Source: Microbacterium hydrocarbonoxydans (GTDB lineage: Bacteria > Actinomycetota > Actinomycetes > Actinomycetales > Microbacteriaceae). From it: 64,000 nucleotides of DNA. The notes below the pieces were generated by a model. It made no database searches, had not been told where the DNA came from, and worked only from the letters and a program-made list of their open reading frames with translations. Positions 1 through 10,547 of the stretch are shown here, piece after piece (positions within the stretch are counted from its first letter, which is position 1; each line of letters begins with the position of its first letter). The position numbers were made by a program, and so were the translations under genes. The stretch lies in assembly GCF_011752045.1 (NCBI RefSeq), contig NZ_JAAKXW010000003.1, positions 1 to 64,000 of the forward strand, given 5' to 3'.

Positions 1-1969
1 CTGCGGGCGGGGCCGGGGGCACGGCGGGCTGCGCCGGCGGCACTACCGGCGCTGCCGGCGGGACCGGCGCCCCGACCGGCGGCGCCGGAGGCGCCCCGAC
101 CGGCGGAACCGGAGCAGAGACCGGCGGCACCGGAGGCGGCCCGACCGGAGCGGCGGGCGGCGCCGGCGGCGGGAACGCGGCAGGAGCCGAGCCGGGCACG
201 GGAGGCGGCGAGACCGCCGGGTACCCTGCGGGCGGAGCGAGCGGCACGGCCGGACCGGAGGGCGGCGCGACCGGGTTGCCCGAGGAGCCGGCTGCGACGG
301 CATCCGCCTCGTGCTCACCCCAGCGGTGCGTGTGGTCGCGTGCGGCGGCGAGCACCGCGGCGCGGCTCACGCCGTCGAGGAGCTGCAGTGCATCGGCTCG
401 CTCGAGCCCCGAGAGGTTGCCCGTGATCGGCCCCTGCACCGAGTGCACCTGGGCCCCGGAGACGCGCTGGGCGCGGTCGATCGGCCCCTGCGACAGCGAG
501 ACGCCCTGCAGGCGGGCGAGCGGGAAGATCGCGAGCTTGCGCCAGATCGTGCCACGGCGCAGCAGCAGCCCGAAGTCGGTGACCGCGTAGCCGTGGCGCT
601 TCCACGACAGCGGGCGACGCCACCACGCACGCGCGGGGATCGTGCGGTACGGGTCGCCTGCCACCGGTCCGAGGATCCCGTGCTCCCAGACGAGCGGGAT
701 GTCGGATGCCGGGGCGTCAGGCAGGATCAGGCCGAGCACGCGCTCGACGTCGGCGCGCTTGCCGACGGGCAGCACGACGTTGAACTGCTGGGCGTTGCCG
801 TTCTGCTGCTGCGCGGCGCTCTTGCCGCCCATGCGGTTGATCCGGATGGTCCACCAGCCGAAGGGCCGCCACAGCAGCGACTGCGACACCTCGACGGCGA
901 AGATCCGCCCGGGCGGCAGCGTCTCCGTCACGGTGGTGAGCAGTCCGTACGTGATGCGCACGCCGTCCGGCGTGGGGGCGATGGAGTAGCGCAGCGACTT
1001 GGAGATCTGCGCCCAGGTGATGCCGACCACGGCGATGACGATCGGGATGCCCATGCCGAGCCCCAGGCCGACGCCGATGATGCCGAGCTCGGGCTCGTCG
1101 TCGAGGATCGCGCCGATCAGCACGCCGCCCATCGCGAGGAGGAAGATCGCACCGAAGAACACGATCCACAGCACGCTCGCGATGAGCTGAGATCCGATGA
1201 GACGTCCGGTCGGGATCTTCACGACGCTCTCCGGCGCGACATCGGCGAGGTCGACGCCGGCGATCAGGCCGTTGACGCCGTCGTTCACGGAGCCGACGAG
1301 CTGCGCGCGGGCGGATGCGGGTGCGCCGGGGACCACCGGCGCCCCCTGGGGCTCGCCGATCGCCGCCTGCCGCGCCGCCCTGGCGCCGGAGGCGAGCCGC
1401 AGGATGTCGGCGCGCACGGATTCGGCGCGGCCGGTCGCGAGGTACTCGAGCTCGACGTTCGCGTCGTTGCCGGCGCCGACGACCTCGAGCTTCGCGAGGC
1501 CGATCAGGCGGGCGGGGAACGGGCGGGTGAGGTTCACGCCCTGCACCCGGTCGAGCGGGGCGCGCCGGTGCGAGCGGAACACGATGCCCTTGCGCACCTC
1601 GACGTGATCGCCGGTGATCCGGAACTGCTGGAAGCGCCAGACGAACCAGAAGATCACGACCAGCACGACGACGAGCACGAGCACGCCGATCAGCGCGACC
1701 AGGGCGAAGTTGTTGCTGATCACCCAGTCCACGGGATCGCCGCCGTACTCGTCGTAGCCCACCCCTGGCTCGAAGAGGGCGACGAACCAGGCGATCAGGC
1801 GATCGCGCATGTTGGCGATGAGGAAGCCGCCGATGATGATCAGCGCCAGCCCGCCCTTGAAGAGCGGGGTGAGCGGATGCATCCGATGCCACTCGCCGTC
1901 GGCGAGCGTGTCGGAAGCGGATGACTGCGGCGGGGCGCTCGGCGCCGGCGGGAGCTGCTGGTCGCTCAC
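1..1969 (-). CDS. Bacterial PH-domain membrane protein, YdbT-like (C-terminus runs off the window)
   Basis: The GTG start at 1969 overlaps the stop of the upstream PH-domain gene (GTGA), which argues for translational coupling. The frame stays open to base 1. Translation shows a short N-terminal tail, paired hydrophobic segments near residues 35-60 and 80-105, a PH-type stretch, a second hydrophobic pair around residues 255-310, and two further PH-type stretches. This is the usual layout of YdbT proteins with three bPH2 domains. The last 80 or so visible residues are extremely rich in Pro, Ala, Gly and Val, a low-complexity tail not typical of YdbT. It probably works with the adjacent YdbS-like protein in the membrane; the role is unknown. 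No closer function can be assigned. Confidence 0.8.
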   Translation of the reverse strand, partial: MSDQQLPPAPSAPPQSSASDTLADGEWHRMHPLTPLFKGGLALIIIGGFLIANMRDRLIAWFVALFEPGVGYDEYGGDPVDWVISNNFALVALIGVLVLVVVLVVIFWFVWRFQQFRITGDHVEVRKGIVFRSHRRAPLDRVQGVNLTRPFPARLIGLAKLEVVGAGNDANVELEYLATGRAESVRADILRLASGARAARQAAIGEPQGAPVVPGAPASARAQLVGSVNDGVNGLIAGVDLADVAPESVVKIPTGRLIGSQLIASVLWIVFFGAIFLLAMGGVLIGAILDDEPELGIIGVGLGLGMGIPIVIAVVGITWAQISKSLRYSIAPTPDGVRITYGLLTTVTETLPPGRIFAVEVSQSLLWRPFGWWTIRINRMGGKSAAQQQNGNAQQFNVVLPVGKRADVERVLGLILPDAPASDIPLVWEHGILGPVAGDPYRTIPARAWWRRPLSWKRHGYAVTDFGLLLRRGTIWRKLAIFPLARLQGVSLSQGPIDRAQRVSGAQVHSVQGPITGNLSGLERADALQLLDGVSRAAVLAAARDHTHRWGEHEADAVAAGSSGNPVAPPSGPAVPLAPPAGYPAVSPPPVPGSAPAAFPPPAPPAAPVGPPPVPPVSAPVPPVGAPPAPPVGAPVPPAAPVVPPAQPAVPPAPPA

Positions 1970-2571
1970 AGGCCGGTCCGGCGGGTCTCGGCCACCTCGA
2001 TGAGCCGGTCGCGCAGCGCCTCGGCCGCATCCTGGCTGAGACCGGGGATCTGCACGCCGGTGGTGGCGGCCGCGGTGACCATCTTCAGCTGGGAGATGCC
2101 GAAGGCCCGGTCGAGCGGGCCCTGGGTGATGTCCACGAGCTGCATGCGGCCGTAGGGAACGGCGATCATCCGCTGCCAGAGGATGCCCTTGCGGAAGACG
2201 ATGTCGTCGGCGCGGAGCATGTACCCGATCGCCCGCGCCTGACGCGGCAGGATGATGAGCGTGATCAGGGTGAGCACCGTGATGACGCCCGCCGGGATCC
2301 ACGCCCAGGTCTGCTCCGCGACGATGCTGATCACCAGCGCGACGACGAGGATGAACGCGATGAAGAGCAGGTTCTGCACGAACTGGGACGCCACGTAGCG
2401 CGGCGAGATCTGGTGCCACACTCCGTCGAGCTCGAGTCGCGCGTCGCTGCGGACGGTGCGCAGCTGCGTGTACGTCCCCTGATCGAGCGGGTCTGCGCCC
2501 TGGATCCGGTCAGGAAGGGCCGAACTCGGGTTCGCCGGGTTCAGGGGATCGATCTCGGGGTGCTGAGTCAT
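1966..2571 (-). CDS. Bacterial PH-domain membrane protein, YdbS-like
   Basis: A 201-residue protein with an N-terminal cytosolic segment, two adjacent hydrophobic helices around residues 63-110, then a bPH2 domain. The phrase RKGILWQRMIAVPYGRMQLV is characteristic of the YdbS family. The ATG at 2571 is preceded by AAGGATC. It overlaps the upstream DUF3180 gene by 62 bases, and its stop overlaps the GTG of the YdbT-like gene. YdbS/YdbT pairs are common; in Bacillus they have been linked to resistance to antimicrobial compounds, but a function here would be inference. Confidence 0.85.
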   Translation of the reverse strand: MTQHPEIDPLNPANPSSALPDRIQGADPLDQGTYTQLRTVRSDARLELDGVWHQISPRYVASQFVQNLLFIAFILVVALVISIVAEQTWAWIPAGVITVLTLITLIILPRQARAIGYMLRADDIVFRKGILWQRMIAVPYGRMQLVDITQGPLDRAFGISQLKMVTAAATTGVQIPGLSQDAAEALRDRLIEVAETRRTGL

Positions 2572-3004
2572 CAGGATCCTTCGGAAGGGTGCAGAACTGT
2601 TCGGCGACGAGGGCGGCGATCACGAGCACCACAGAGCTCCCGATCAGGGCCAGCATCGCCACAGTCGACCCTACCTGGGGATCGATCGGGCGGGAGAGGA
2701 GGAACGCGAGGAGGCCGGCGCCGACGCCGGCCATGATCGCGCCGAGCAGGCTCGAGGCCCGCGCCAGCGTCGCGGCGCGCAGCGCGCGGAACGGATCGAT
2801 GCGGATGCCGCTGCGCACGCTTCGTCGCACCGGCCAGGCCAGCGCGAGGGCGGCCGCGGCGATCAGGAGCAGCAGGACCGGCAGGAGCAGCGACGGGGTG
2901 AAGGTCGCCCGGCCGGTGGCGGTGAGCACCTGGTCCAGCAGGAATCCCGCCCCCGCGCCGAGCAGCGCGAGGACGGCGAGGAGGCCGCCCGAGGTGCGCT
3001 TCAT
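2510..3004 (-). CDS. DUF3180 family membrane protein
   Basis: A 164-residue protein with four predicted membrane helices (about residues 6-27, 40-60, 85-105 and 115-135) and a polar C-terminal tail rich in Asp, Pro and Glu. Sequence and position match the actinobacterial DUF3180 family, which is almost always found directly after folK. ATG 3004 overlaps the folK stop (ATGA), so it is translationally coupled. Function is unknown; the constant link to folate genes is the main clue. Confidence 0.85.
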   Translation of the reverse strand: MKRTSGGLLAVLALLGAGAGFLLDQVLTATGRATFTPSLLLPVLLLLIAAAALALAWPVRRSVRSGIRIDPFRALRAATLARASSLLGAIMAGVGAGLLAFLLSRPIDPQVGSTVAMLALIGSSVVLVIAALVAEQFCTLPKDPDDSAPRDRSPEPGEPEFGPS

Positions 3005-3540
3005 CCTTCTCCTCGCGCACGCAGGTCGGCGACGAGGTCGGCGACGCGGCCGTGACCGGGGAGCACCGCGTCGGGGTCGAGGTCCAGCCAGGGCTCGAGC
3101 ACGAAGAGACGCTCGGCGGCACGCGGATGCGGGAGCTGCAGCCGCGGATCGTCGGAGGCCTCCTCCCCGTAGACGATGAGGTCGAGGTCGAGGGTGCGGT
3201 CGCCCCAGCGCTCGTGCCGCTCGCGGCCGTTCTCGTCCTCGATCGCGTGCAGCATGCCGAGGAGGATCTGCGGTGCCAGCCTGGTCGTGACGAACGCCAC
3301 GGCGTTGACGTAGCCGGGCGCGTCCGGGTCGTACCCGTCGATGCGCAGCGCGACGGTCTCGAACAGGCGCGAGAGTCGCACGTCGCTCACCAGCGGCAGC
3401 CGCGCGATGCGCTCGGCGGCGTGCCGGATGGTCTCCGCGCGGTCGCCGAGGTTGGCCCCGAAGGCGACGACGGCCACGGCATCCTCCCGTCCGGTCTTGG
3501 ACGGCGGGACGTCGGGCGGGATCGTGAGATTGCGGCTCAT
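3001..3540 (-). CDS. folK: 2-amino-4-hydroxy-6-hydroxymethyldihydropteridine pyrophosphokinase
   Basis: 179 residues. HPPK transfers pyrophosphate from ATP to 6-hydroxymethyl-dihydropterin, the step before dihydropteroate synthase. The family hallmarks are present: FGANLGDR near residue 28, the RWGDRTLDLDLIVYG block near residue 131 with the metal-binding Asp residues, and LPHPRAAERLFVLEPW near residue 156. The N-terminal 20 residues before the conserved beta strand are longer than usual but contain no better start. Start and stop both overlap neighbours (ATGA with folB and DUF3180). Confidence 0.95.
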   Translation of the reverse strand: MSRNLTIPPDVPPSKTGREDAVAVVAFGANLGDRAETIRHAAERIARLPLVSDVRLSRLFETVALRIDGYDPDAPGYVNAVAFVTTRLAPQILLGMLHAIEDENGRERHERWGDRTLDLDLIVYGEEASDDPRLQLPHPRAAERLFVLEPWLDLDPDAVLPGHGRVADLVADLRARGEG

Positions 3541-3932
3541 GGTGCCGAGAACTCCACCGGCGGATGCGGACGGCCCCGGTTCACGGTCACGGCCACGTCG
3601 GCGAACGTCAGCGGGATCGGCGCGTGCGGCTTGTGCACGGTGACGCTGACGTGCAGCACTCGCTCGTCCTCGAGGACGACGTCGGCGATCCGCTCCGCGA
3701 GAGTCTCGATGAGGTTCACCGGCTCGCCTGCGACGACGGCGGCGACGCGCTCGGCGAGCTCGCCGTAGTGCACGGTGTCGGCGACGTCGTCGGATGCCGC
3801 GGCCTCCCGCAGCGGAAGCCCGAGGCGCAGGTCGATGGTGAACTCCTGGCCGTTCTCGCGCTCGTGGTCGAACACGCCGTGGCGGCCGAAGACGGTGAGC
3901 CCGGTGAGGGCGATCTGGTCCATGAAGTCCAT
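3537..3932 (-). CDS. folB: Dihydroneopterin aldolase
   Basis: About 131 residues. It cleaves dihydroneopterin to 6-hydroxymethyl-dihydropterin and glycolaldehyde. The conserved start LTGLTVFGRHGVFDHER and the ETLAERIADVVL helix identify the T-fold aldolase family. An in-frame upstream ATG at 3971 would overlap folP by 35 bases. I prefer ATG 3932 because GGAAGGA lies just upstream of it and it gives a 4-base gap after folP. The stop overlaps folK (ATGA). Confidence 0.93.
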   Translation of the reverse strand: MDFMDQIALTGLTVFGRHGVFDHERENGQEFTIDLRLGLPLREAAASDDVADTVHYGELAERVAAVVAGEPVNLIETLAERIADVVLEDERVLHVSVTVHKPHAPIPLTFADVAVTVNRGRPHPPVEFSAP

Positions 3933-3936
3933 GTCT

Positions 3937-4731
3937 CTATCCTTCCCAGGCGCGGGCGATGGCGATGGCATCCCGGGTGGCGGCGACGTCGTGCACGCGC
4001 ACGGCCCAGACCCCGGCCCTGACGGCGAGGGCGCTGGTGACCGCGGTCGCGAGGTCGCGACGGGCCTCGGACACGTCCTCCCCGGGGAGGGTCTCGGCGA
4101 GGAACCTCTTGCGCGAGGTGCCGATCAGCACCCGCGGACCGAGGGCCACGATCTCGTCGAGGCCGCGCAGCACGTCCCAGTTCTGCGCCCCCGCCTTCGC
4201 GAACCCGATGCCGGGGTCCACGATGAGACGCGAAGGGGCGATGCCGGATGCCGCGGCCTCGCCGATGCGGTCCTGCAGCTCCCCCGCGACCTCCCGGGCG
4301 GCACGACGATACTCGGCGTGCGCGTACATGTCGGCGGAGAAGCCGCGCCAGTGCCCGACGGCGTAGTCGGCGCCGGACTCGGCCACGGCCGCGCGCATCT
4401 CGGGGTCGGCGAGGCCGCCGGAGACGTCGTTCACGATGCGGGCGCCGGCGCGCACGGCGGCGGCCGCCGTGGACGCGTTGAGGGTGTCGATGCTCACCGG
4501 GGCGCCGGCGGCGGCGAGCTGCTCGATGACGGGGATCACGCGCTGCTGCTCGACGTCCGCACCGACCCGCTCGGCGCCGGGGCGGGTGGACTCGCCGCCC
4601 ACGTCGAGCACCGTGGCCCCGTCGGCGCGCAGCCGAAGGCCGTGCGCGACGGCGCTGTCGACGTCGAGGTACCGCCCGCCGTCGCTGAACGAGTCGGGCG
4701 TGACGTTCACGATGCCCCAGATGCCGGTCAT
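3937..4731 (-). CDS. folP: Dihydropteroate synthase
   Basis: 264 residues. It condenses p-aminobenzoate with 6-hydroxymethyl-dihydropterin pyrophosphate and is the sulfonamide target. It carries the TIM-barrel signature GIVNVTPDSFSDGG at the N-terminus, GGESTRPGAERV near residue 45, DVSGG near residue 99, DPGIGFAKAGAQNW near residue 171 and the C-terminal RVHDV. ATG 4731 overlaps the folE stop (ATGA). Nothing indicates a resistant variant. Confidence 0.95.
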   Translation of the reverse strand: MTGIWGIVNVTPDSFSDGGRYLDVDSAVAHGLRLRADGATVLDVGGESTRPGAERVGADVEQQRVIPVIEQLAAAGAPVSIDTLNASTAAAAVRAGARIVNDVSGGLADPEMRAAVAESGADYAVGHWRGFSADMYAHAEYRRAAREVAGELQDRIGEAAASGIAPSRLIVDPGIGFAKAGAQNWDVLRGLDEIVALGPRVLIGTSRKRFLAETLPGEDVSEARRDLATAVTSALAVRAGVWAVRVHDVAATRDAIAIARAWEG

Positions 4732-5338
4732 CGGTTCGCGGTCCCGGTGCTCGTCGAGGCGCCGATCAGGGCGATGAGCTCGGTGCGGGCGACGGCATCC
4801 GCGTACTCGCCGCGCGCCGCGATCGTGAGGGTGGACGCCTCGGGCTGCCGGCCGCCGCGCATCGTGACGCAGCCGTGGCTCGCGTCCAGCACGACCAGCA
4901 CACCGCGGGTGTCGAGGTTCTCTGCGATCGTGTCGGCGATCTGCTCGCCGAGCCGCTCCTGCACCTGCGGGCGGGCCGCGAGGATCTCCACGACCTTCAC
5001 GAGGGCGCCCAGGCCCACGACCTGCTCCCCCGGCAGGTACGCGATGTGCGCGTGGCCGGCGAACGGCAGCAGATGGTGCTCGCAGACGGAGCGGAAGCGG
5101 ATGTCGCGCAGCAGCACCGCCCCGGAGGGGAGCGTGTCCGGTGCCGGTCCGCGGGTGACGCTGATGGTGTGCGCGAGAGGCGCCGCGGCATCCTCCCCCA
5201 CCCCGGAGAAGAACTCCGAGTACAGGTCGCCCATGCGGGTCGGGGTCTGCCTCAGACCCGGGCGGTCGGGGTCCTCTCCGATGGCCTCGAGCAGCTCGCG
5301 GGTGAGCCGTTCGACGCGCGCGCGGTCGACGGCCACGG

Positions 5339-5342
<4 letters not shown>
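4728..5342 (-). CDS. folE: GTP cyclohydrolase I
   Basis: About 204 residues. It converts GTP to 7,8-dihydroneopterin triphosphate, the first step of folate synthesis. The zinc ligands are visible in [10 protein letters not shown] and [25 protein letters not shown] is also a family hallmark. I chose GTG 5342 because it overlaps the ftsH stop (GTGA), matching the coupling seen along this operon, and gives a normal family length. A longer reading in this frame runs antisense-free through ftsH but is an out-of-frame shadow. Confidence 0.95.
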
Positions 5343-7339
<1,997 letters not shown>

Positions 7340-7416
7340 GGTCGGATCAGCGTATCGCGCGAGCCCTAGGCGGGGGCTGTGCGTTCACCCACGGCGTACC
7401 GCCGCGCGGCGATGCG

Positions 7417-7968
<552 letters not shown>

Positions 7969-8038
7969 GGATCGATATTAGCTTCCCCGCTACTGTGAGG
8001 CTGAGACGGGCCCGCGCCCACCGACGGAAGGATTCCAC

Positions 8039-8632
8039 ATGGCTCTTGACGACATCCTCACCCAGGTGCCGATCGACGACATCGCCGCGAAGCTCGGCGT
8101 CTCGCAGGAGGAGGCCAAGGCGGCGGTCGAGCAGGGCGGCGCGGTGCTGCTGAGCGGACTCGCGAAGAACGCGTCGACGAGCGAGGGCTCCTCCGCGATC
8201 GAGGAGGCGCTGAAGCGGCACGAGGGCGCGACGCCTGCGACGAAGGTCGACGAGATCGACCAGAACGACGGCGGCAAGATCGTCACCCACATCCTCGGCG
8301 CGAAGGAGAAGGAGGTGACCGATCAGCTCACGCAGTCGAAGGAGACCGCCGGCATCGACTTCGGCAAGCTTCTCCCGATCCTCGCGCCGATCATCATGGG
8401 CCTCATCGCCAACGCCAACAAGGGCAAGCAGACGGATGCCGGCGGCGAGCAGTCCGGCGGCGGACTCGGTGACATCATCGGCGGTCTGCTGGGCGGCGGC
8501 AGCGGCTCCGGCGGCGCGGGCGCGGGCGGAGGGCTCGGCGACATCATCGGCGGCCTGATCGGCGGCGGCAGCGGCTCCTCCGGCGGAGGCATCGGCGACA
8601 TCCTCGGCGGGCTCTTCGGCGGCAAGAAGTAG
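8039..8632 (+). CDS. DUF937 domain protein
   Basis: 197 residues. The N-terminal 120 residues form a helical DUF937 domain, with the typical phrases QGGAVLLSGLAKNA, GGKIVTHILG and LLPILAPIIMGLI. The C-terminal 70 residues are a Gly/Ser-rich tail in which GLGDIIGGL-type units recur four times. No signal peptide or clear membrane helix is seen. An AAGGATTCCAC stretch precedes ATG 8039. Function is unknown. It interrupts the usual tilS-hpt adjacency on the opposite strand and converges on tilS across a long hairpin. Confidence 0.85.
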   Translation: MALDDILTQVPIDDIAAKLGVSQEEAKAAVEQGGAVLLSGLAKNASTSEGSSAIEEALKRHEGATPATKVDEIDQNDGGKIVTHILGAKEKEVTDQLTQSKETAGIDFGKLLPILAPIIMGLIANANKGKQTDAGGEQSGGGLGDIIGGLLGGGSGSGGAGAGGGLGDIIGGLIGGGSGSSGGGIGDILGGLFGGKK

Positions 8633-8645
8633 CAGGGCACCACCC

Positions 8646-8755
8646 GGTCGTTGAGCGAGGGATCGAAGCGACCGAGACGAAACGCCCCTTCACAACCATG
8701 ACCTCGGTCAGGTCACTGAAGGGGCGTTTCGTCTCGCTTCGCTCGCTCAGCGACC
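8646..8755. terminator. Long inverted repeat between DUF937 gene and tilS, probable bidirectional terminator
   Basis: Perfect 19-base arms at 8674-8692 and 8717-8735 (GAGACGAAACGCCCCTTCA and its complement) with a 24-base loop. Imperfect outer arms (GGTCGTTGAGCGAG against GCTTCGCTCGCTCAGCGACC) extend the palindrome to 8646-8755. The right outer arm covers the tilS stop codon. It lies between convergent genes. Confidence 0.7.
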
Positions 8756-9739
8756 GGCCGCGGTGAAGACGATCCGCCCGCCGAGGCGCGCGGCGGAGCA
8801 TCCGGGCAGGTCGATCGGGCCCTGTCCCGACCAGTCCGTGACCAGCCGGGCGACCTCGACGGTCTGAGTGCGGGTGAGACTCGTCCCGAACTCGCTGTCC
8901 ACGACGAGGCGGATGATCCGGTTGCGCAGGGCGGCCGGGTTCGCGGCGAGGGCGGCGACGCTCACCGAGATTCCCGCCTCGGCATGCTCGACGATGTCCT
9001 CGATCGTCTCGTGGATCATCTCGTCGAAGGCCTCGGCGTCCTCCCGGAGCTGCTCGGCGGTGCGGGCGAGCGCCTCGGCGATGCCGGGGCCGAGCTCCTC
9101 CTCCAGCACCGGCAGCACGCGCTCGCGCACGCGCACCCGCGCGAAGCGGCCCTCGGCGTTGTGCGGGTCGTCCCAGGGATCCAGATCGGATGCCGCGCAG
9201 AAGGCCCGGGTGGTCTCGCGCCGCACACCCAGCAGCGGGCGCACCCACCGGAGACCCCGCTCGTCTTCGCGCACCGGAGCCATGCCCTGCAGGCTCGCGG
9301 CGCCGGAGCCGCGGGCCAGGCCGAGCAGCACCGTCTCCGCCTGGTCGTCGAGCGTGTGTCCGAGCAGGACGGCGGCGGCTCCCGCGTCGGCGGCGGCATC
9401 GCGCAGCACGCCGTAGCGCGCCTCGCGTGCGGCGGCCTCGGGGCCGCCCTCGACGCCCACCTCGACCTTCACGATGAGCGCGTCCAGTCCGAGTCCGGCG
9501 GCAGTGCGTGCAGCCGCCGCGGCGACGGCATCCGACCCCTCCTGCAATCCGTGATCGACCGTGAGGGTTCCCGCCCGAAGGCCGAGCTTCGACGCCTCGA
9601 AGGCGGTCGCTGCGGCGAGCGCGAGCGAATCGGCCCCTCCGGAGAGAGCGACGACGACGGTCGAGCCCTCGGGGAGGTCGGCGAGCGCGGTGCGCACGGC
9701 GAGGCGGATCTCGGCGATGGCGGGGTTCAGCGAGGGCAC
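8747..9739 (-). CDS. tilS: tRNA(Ile)-lysidine synthase
   Basis: 330 residues. TilS attaches lysine to C34 of tRNA-Ile(CAU), changing its decoding from Met to Ile. The PP-loop ATP-binding motif SGGADS is at about residues 33-38, followed by VDHGLQ, and LLGHTLDDQAET carries the conserved His and Asp of the family. The C-terminal substrate-binding part is short, as in other actinobacteria. The start is GTG 9739, with GGAG a few bases upstream. The 3' end overlaps the right arm of the long inverted repeat. Confidence 0.93.
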   Translation of the reverse strand: MPSLNPAIAEIRLAVRTALADLPEGSTVVVALSGGADSLALAAATAFEASKLGLRAGTLTVDHGLQEGSDAVAAAAARTAAGLGLDALIVKVEVGVEGGPEAAAREARYGVLRDAAADAGAAAVLLGHTLDDQAETVLLGLARGSGAASLQGMAPVREDERGLRWVRPLLGVRRETTRAFCAASDLDPWDDPHNAEGRFARVRVRERVLPVLEEELGPGIAEALARTAEQLREDAEAFDEMIHETIEDIVEHAEAGISVSVAALAANPAALRNRIIRLVVDSEFGTSLTRTQTVEVARLVTDWSGQGPIDLPGCSAARLGGRIVFTAAGR

Positions 9740-9773
9740 GGCTCCACGCTACTGCGCGGCGCCGTCCCCACCG

Positions 9774-10547
9774 CTAACGGGCGGACCAGCCGCCGTCCAT
9801 CGTGTAGCTCGCGCCGGTGACCATCGCGGCCTCGGCGCCGGCCAGCCACGCCACCAGGGACGCGACCTCTGCCGGCTCCACCAGCCGCTTGACGGCGCTC
9901 TCGGTGAGCATGATCCGCTCGAGCACCTCGGCCTCGGGGATGCCGTGGACGCGCGCCTGATCGGCCAGCTGCTTCTCGACCAGCGGGGTGCGCACGTAGC
10001 CGGGGTTGACGCAGTTGCTGGTCACGCCATGTGCACCGCCCTCGAGCGCGGTCACCTTCGACAGCCCCTCGAGCCCGTGCTTGGCCGCCACGTAGGCGGA
10101 CTTGTACGGCGATGCGCGCAGGCCGTGCACGGAGGAGACGTTCACGATCCGCCCGAAACCACGCGCGTACATGCCGGGGAGGGCTGCCCGGACCAGGAGG
10201 AACGGCACCTCCAGCATGAGCGTGATGATCCGCCGGAAGTCCTGCGGGGCGAAGTCCTCGATCGGGCTCACGTGCTGGATCCCCGCGTTGTTCACGAGGA
10301 TGTCGACCCCGGCCAGCGCCTCCGCCAGCCGGTCGTCGGCGACCGCCGCCGGGTCGAGCAGGTCCACCGCCCAGCTCGATCCCCCGACGGCCATCGCCGC
10401 CTCCTCGCAGCCGGCACGATCCCGGTCGGCGACCACCACGTGGGCGCCGCGCGCGGCGAGCTCCTGCACGACGGCGAAGCCGATGCCGCTCGCGCCGCCG
10501 GTGACGAGCGCGCGCCGGCCGGACAGCGGCCCGTCCGCCGGGGTCAT
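9774..10547 (-). CDS. 3-hydroxybutyrate dehydrogenase-like SDR
   Basis: 257 residues, a classical short-chain dehydrogenase. The NAD site TGGASGIG is near residue 16, NNAGI near 88, the catalytic Ser lies in NVSSVHG and the YVAAK motif supplies Tyr and Lys. VNPGYVRTPLVEKQLADQA is the substrate-loop phrase typical of D-3-hydroxybutyrate dehydrogenases, which oxidise 3-hydroxybutyrate to acetoacetate. ATG 10547 overlaps the transporter stop (ATGA), so uptake and oxidation are probably co-translated. Other hydroxyacid SDR substrates cannot be excluded. Confidence 0.82.
   Translation of the reverse strand: MTPADGPLSGRRALVTGGASGIGFAVVQELAARGAHVVVADRDRAGCEEAAMAVGGSSWAVDLLDPAAVADDRLAEALAGVDILVNNAGIQHVSPIEDFAPQDFRRIITLMLEVPFLLVRAALPGMYARGFGRIVNVSSVHGLRASPYKSAYVAAKHGLEGLSKVTALEGGAHGVTSNCVNPGYVRTPLVEKQLADQARVHGIPEAEVLERIMLTESAVKRLVEPAEVASLVAWLAGAEAAMVTGASYTMDGGWSAR

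Noticed and set aside
311..1924. 537-codon plus-strand frame at the left edge
   Set aside because: Antisense to the YdbT-like PH-domain gene, which reads as coherent membrane protein with GTG start coupled to its neighbour.
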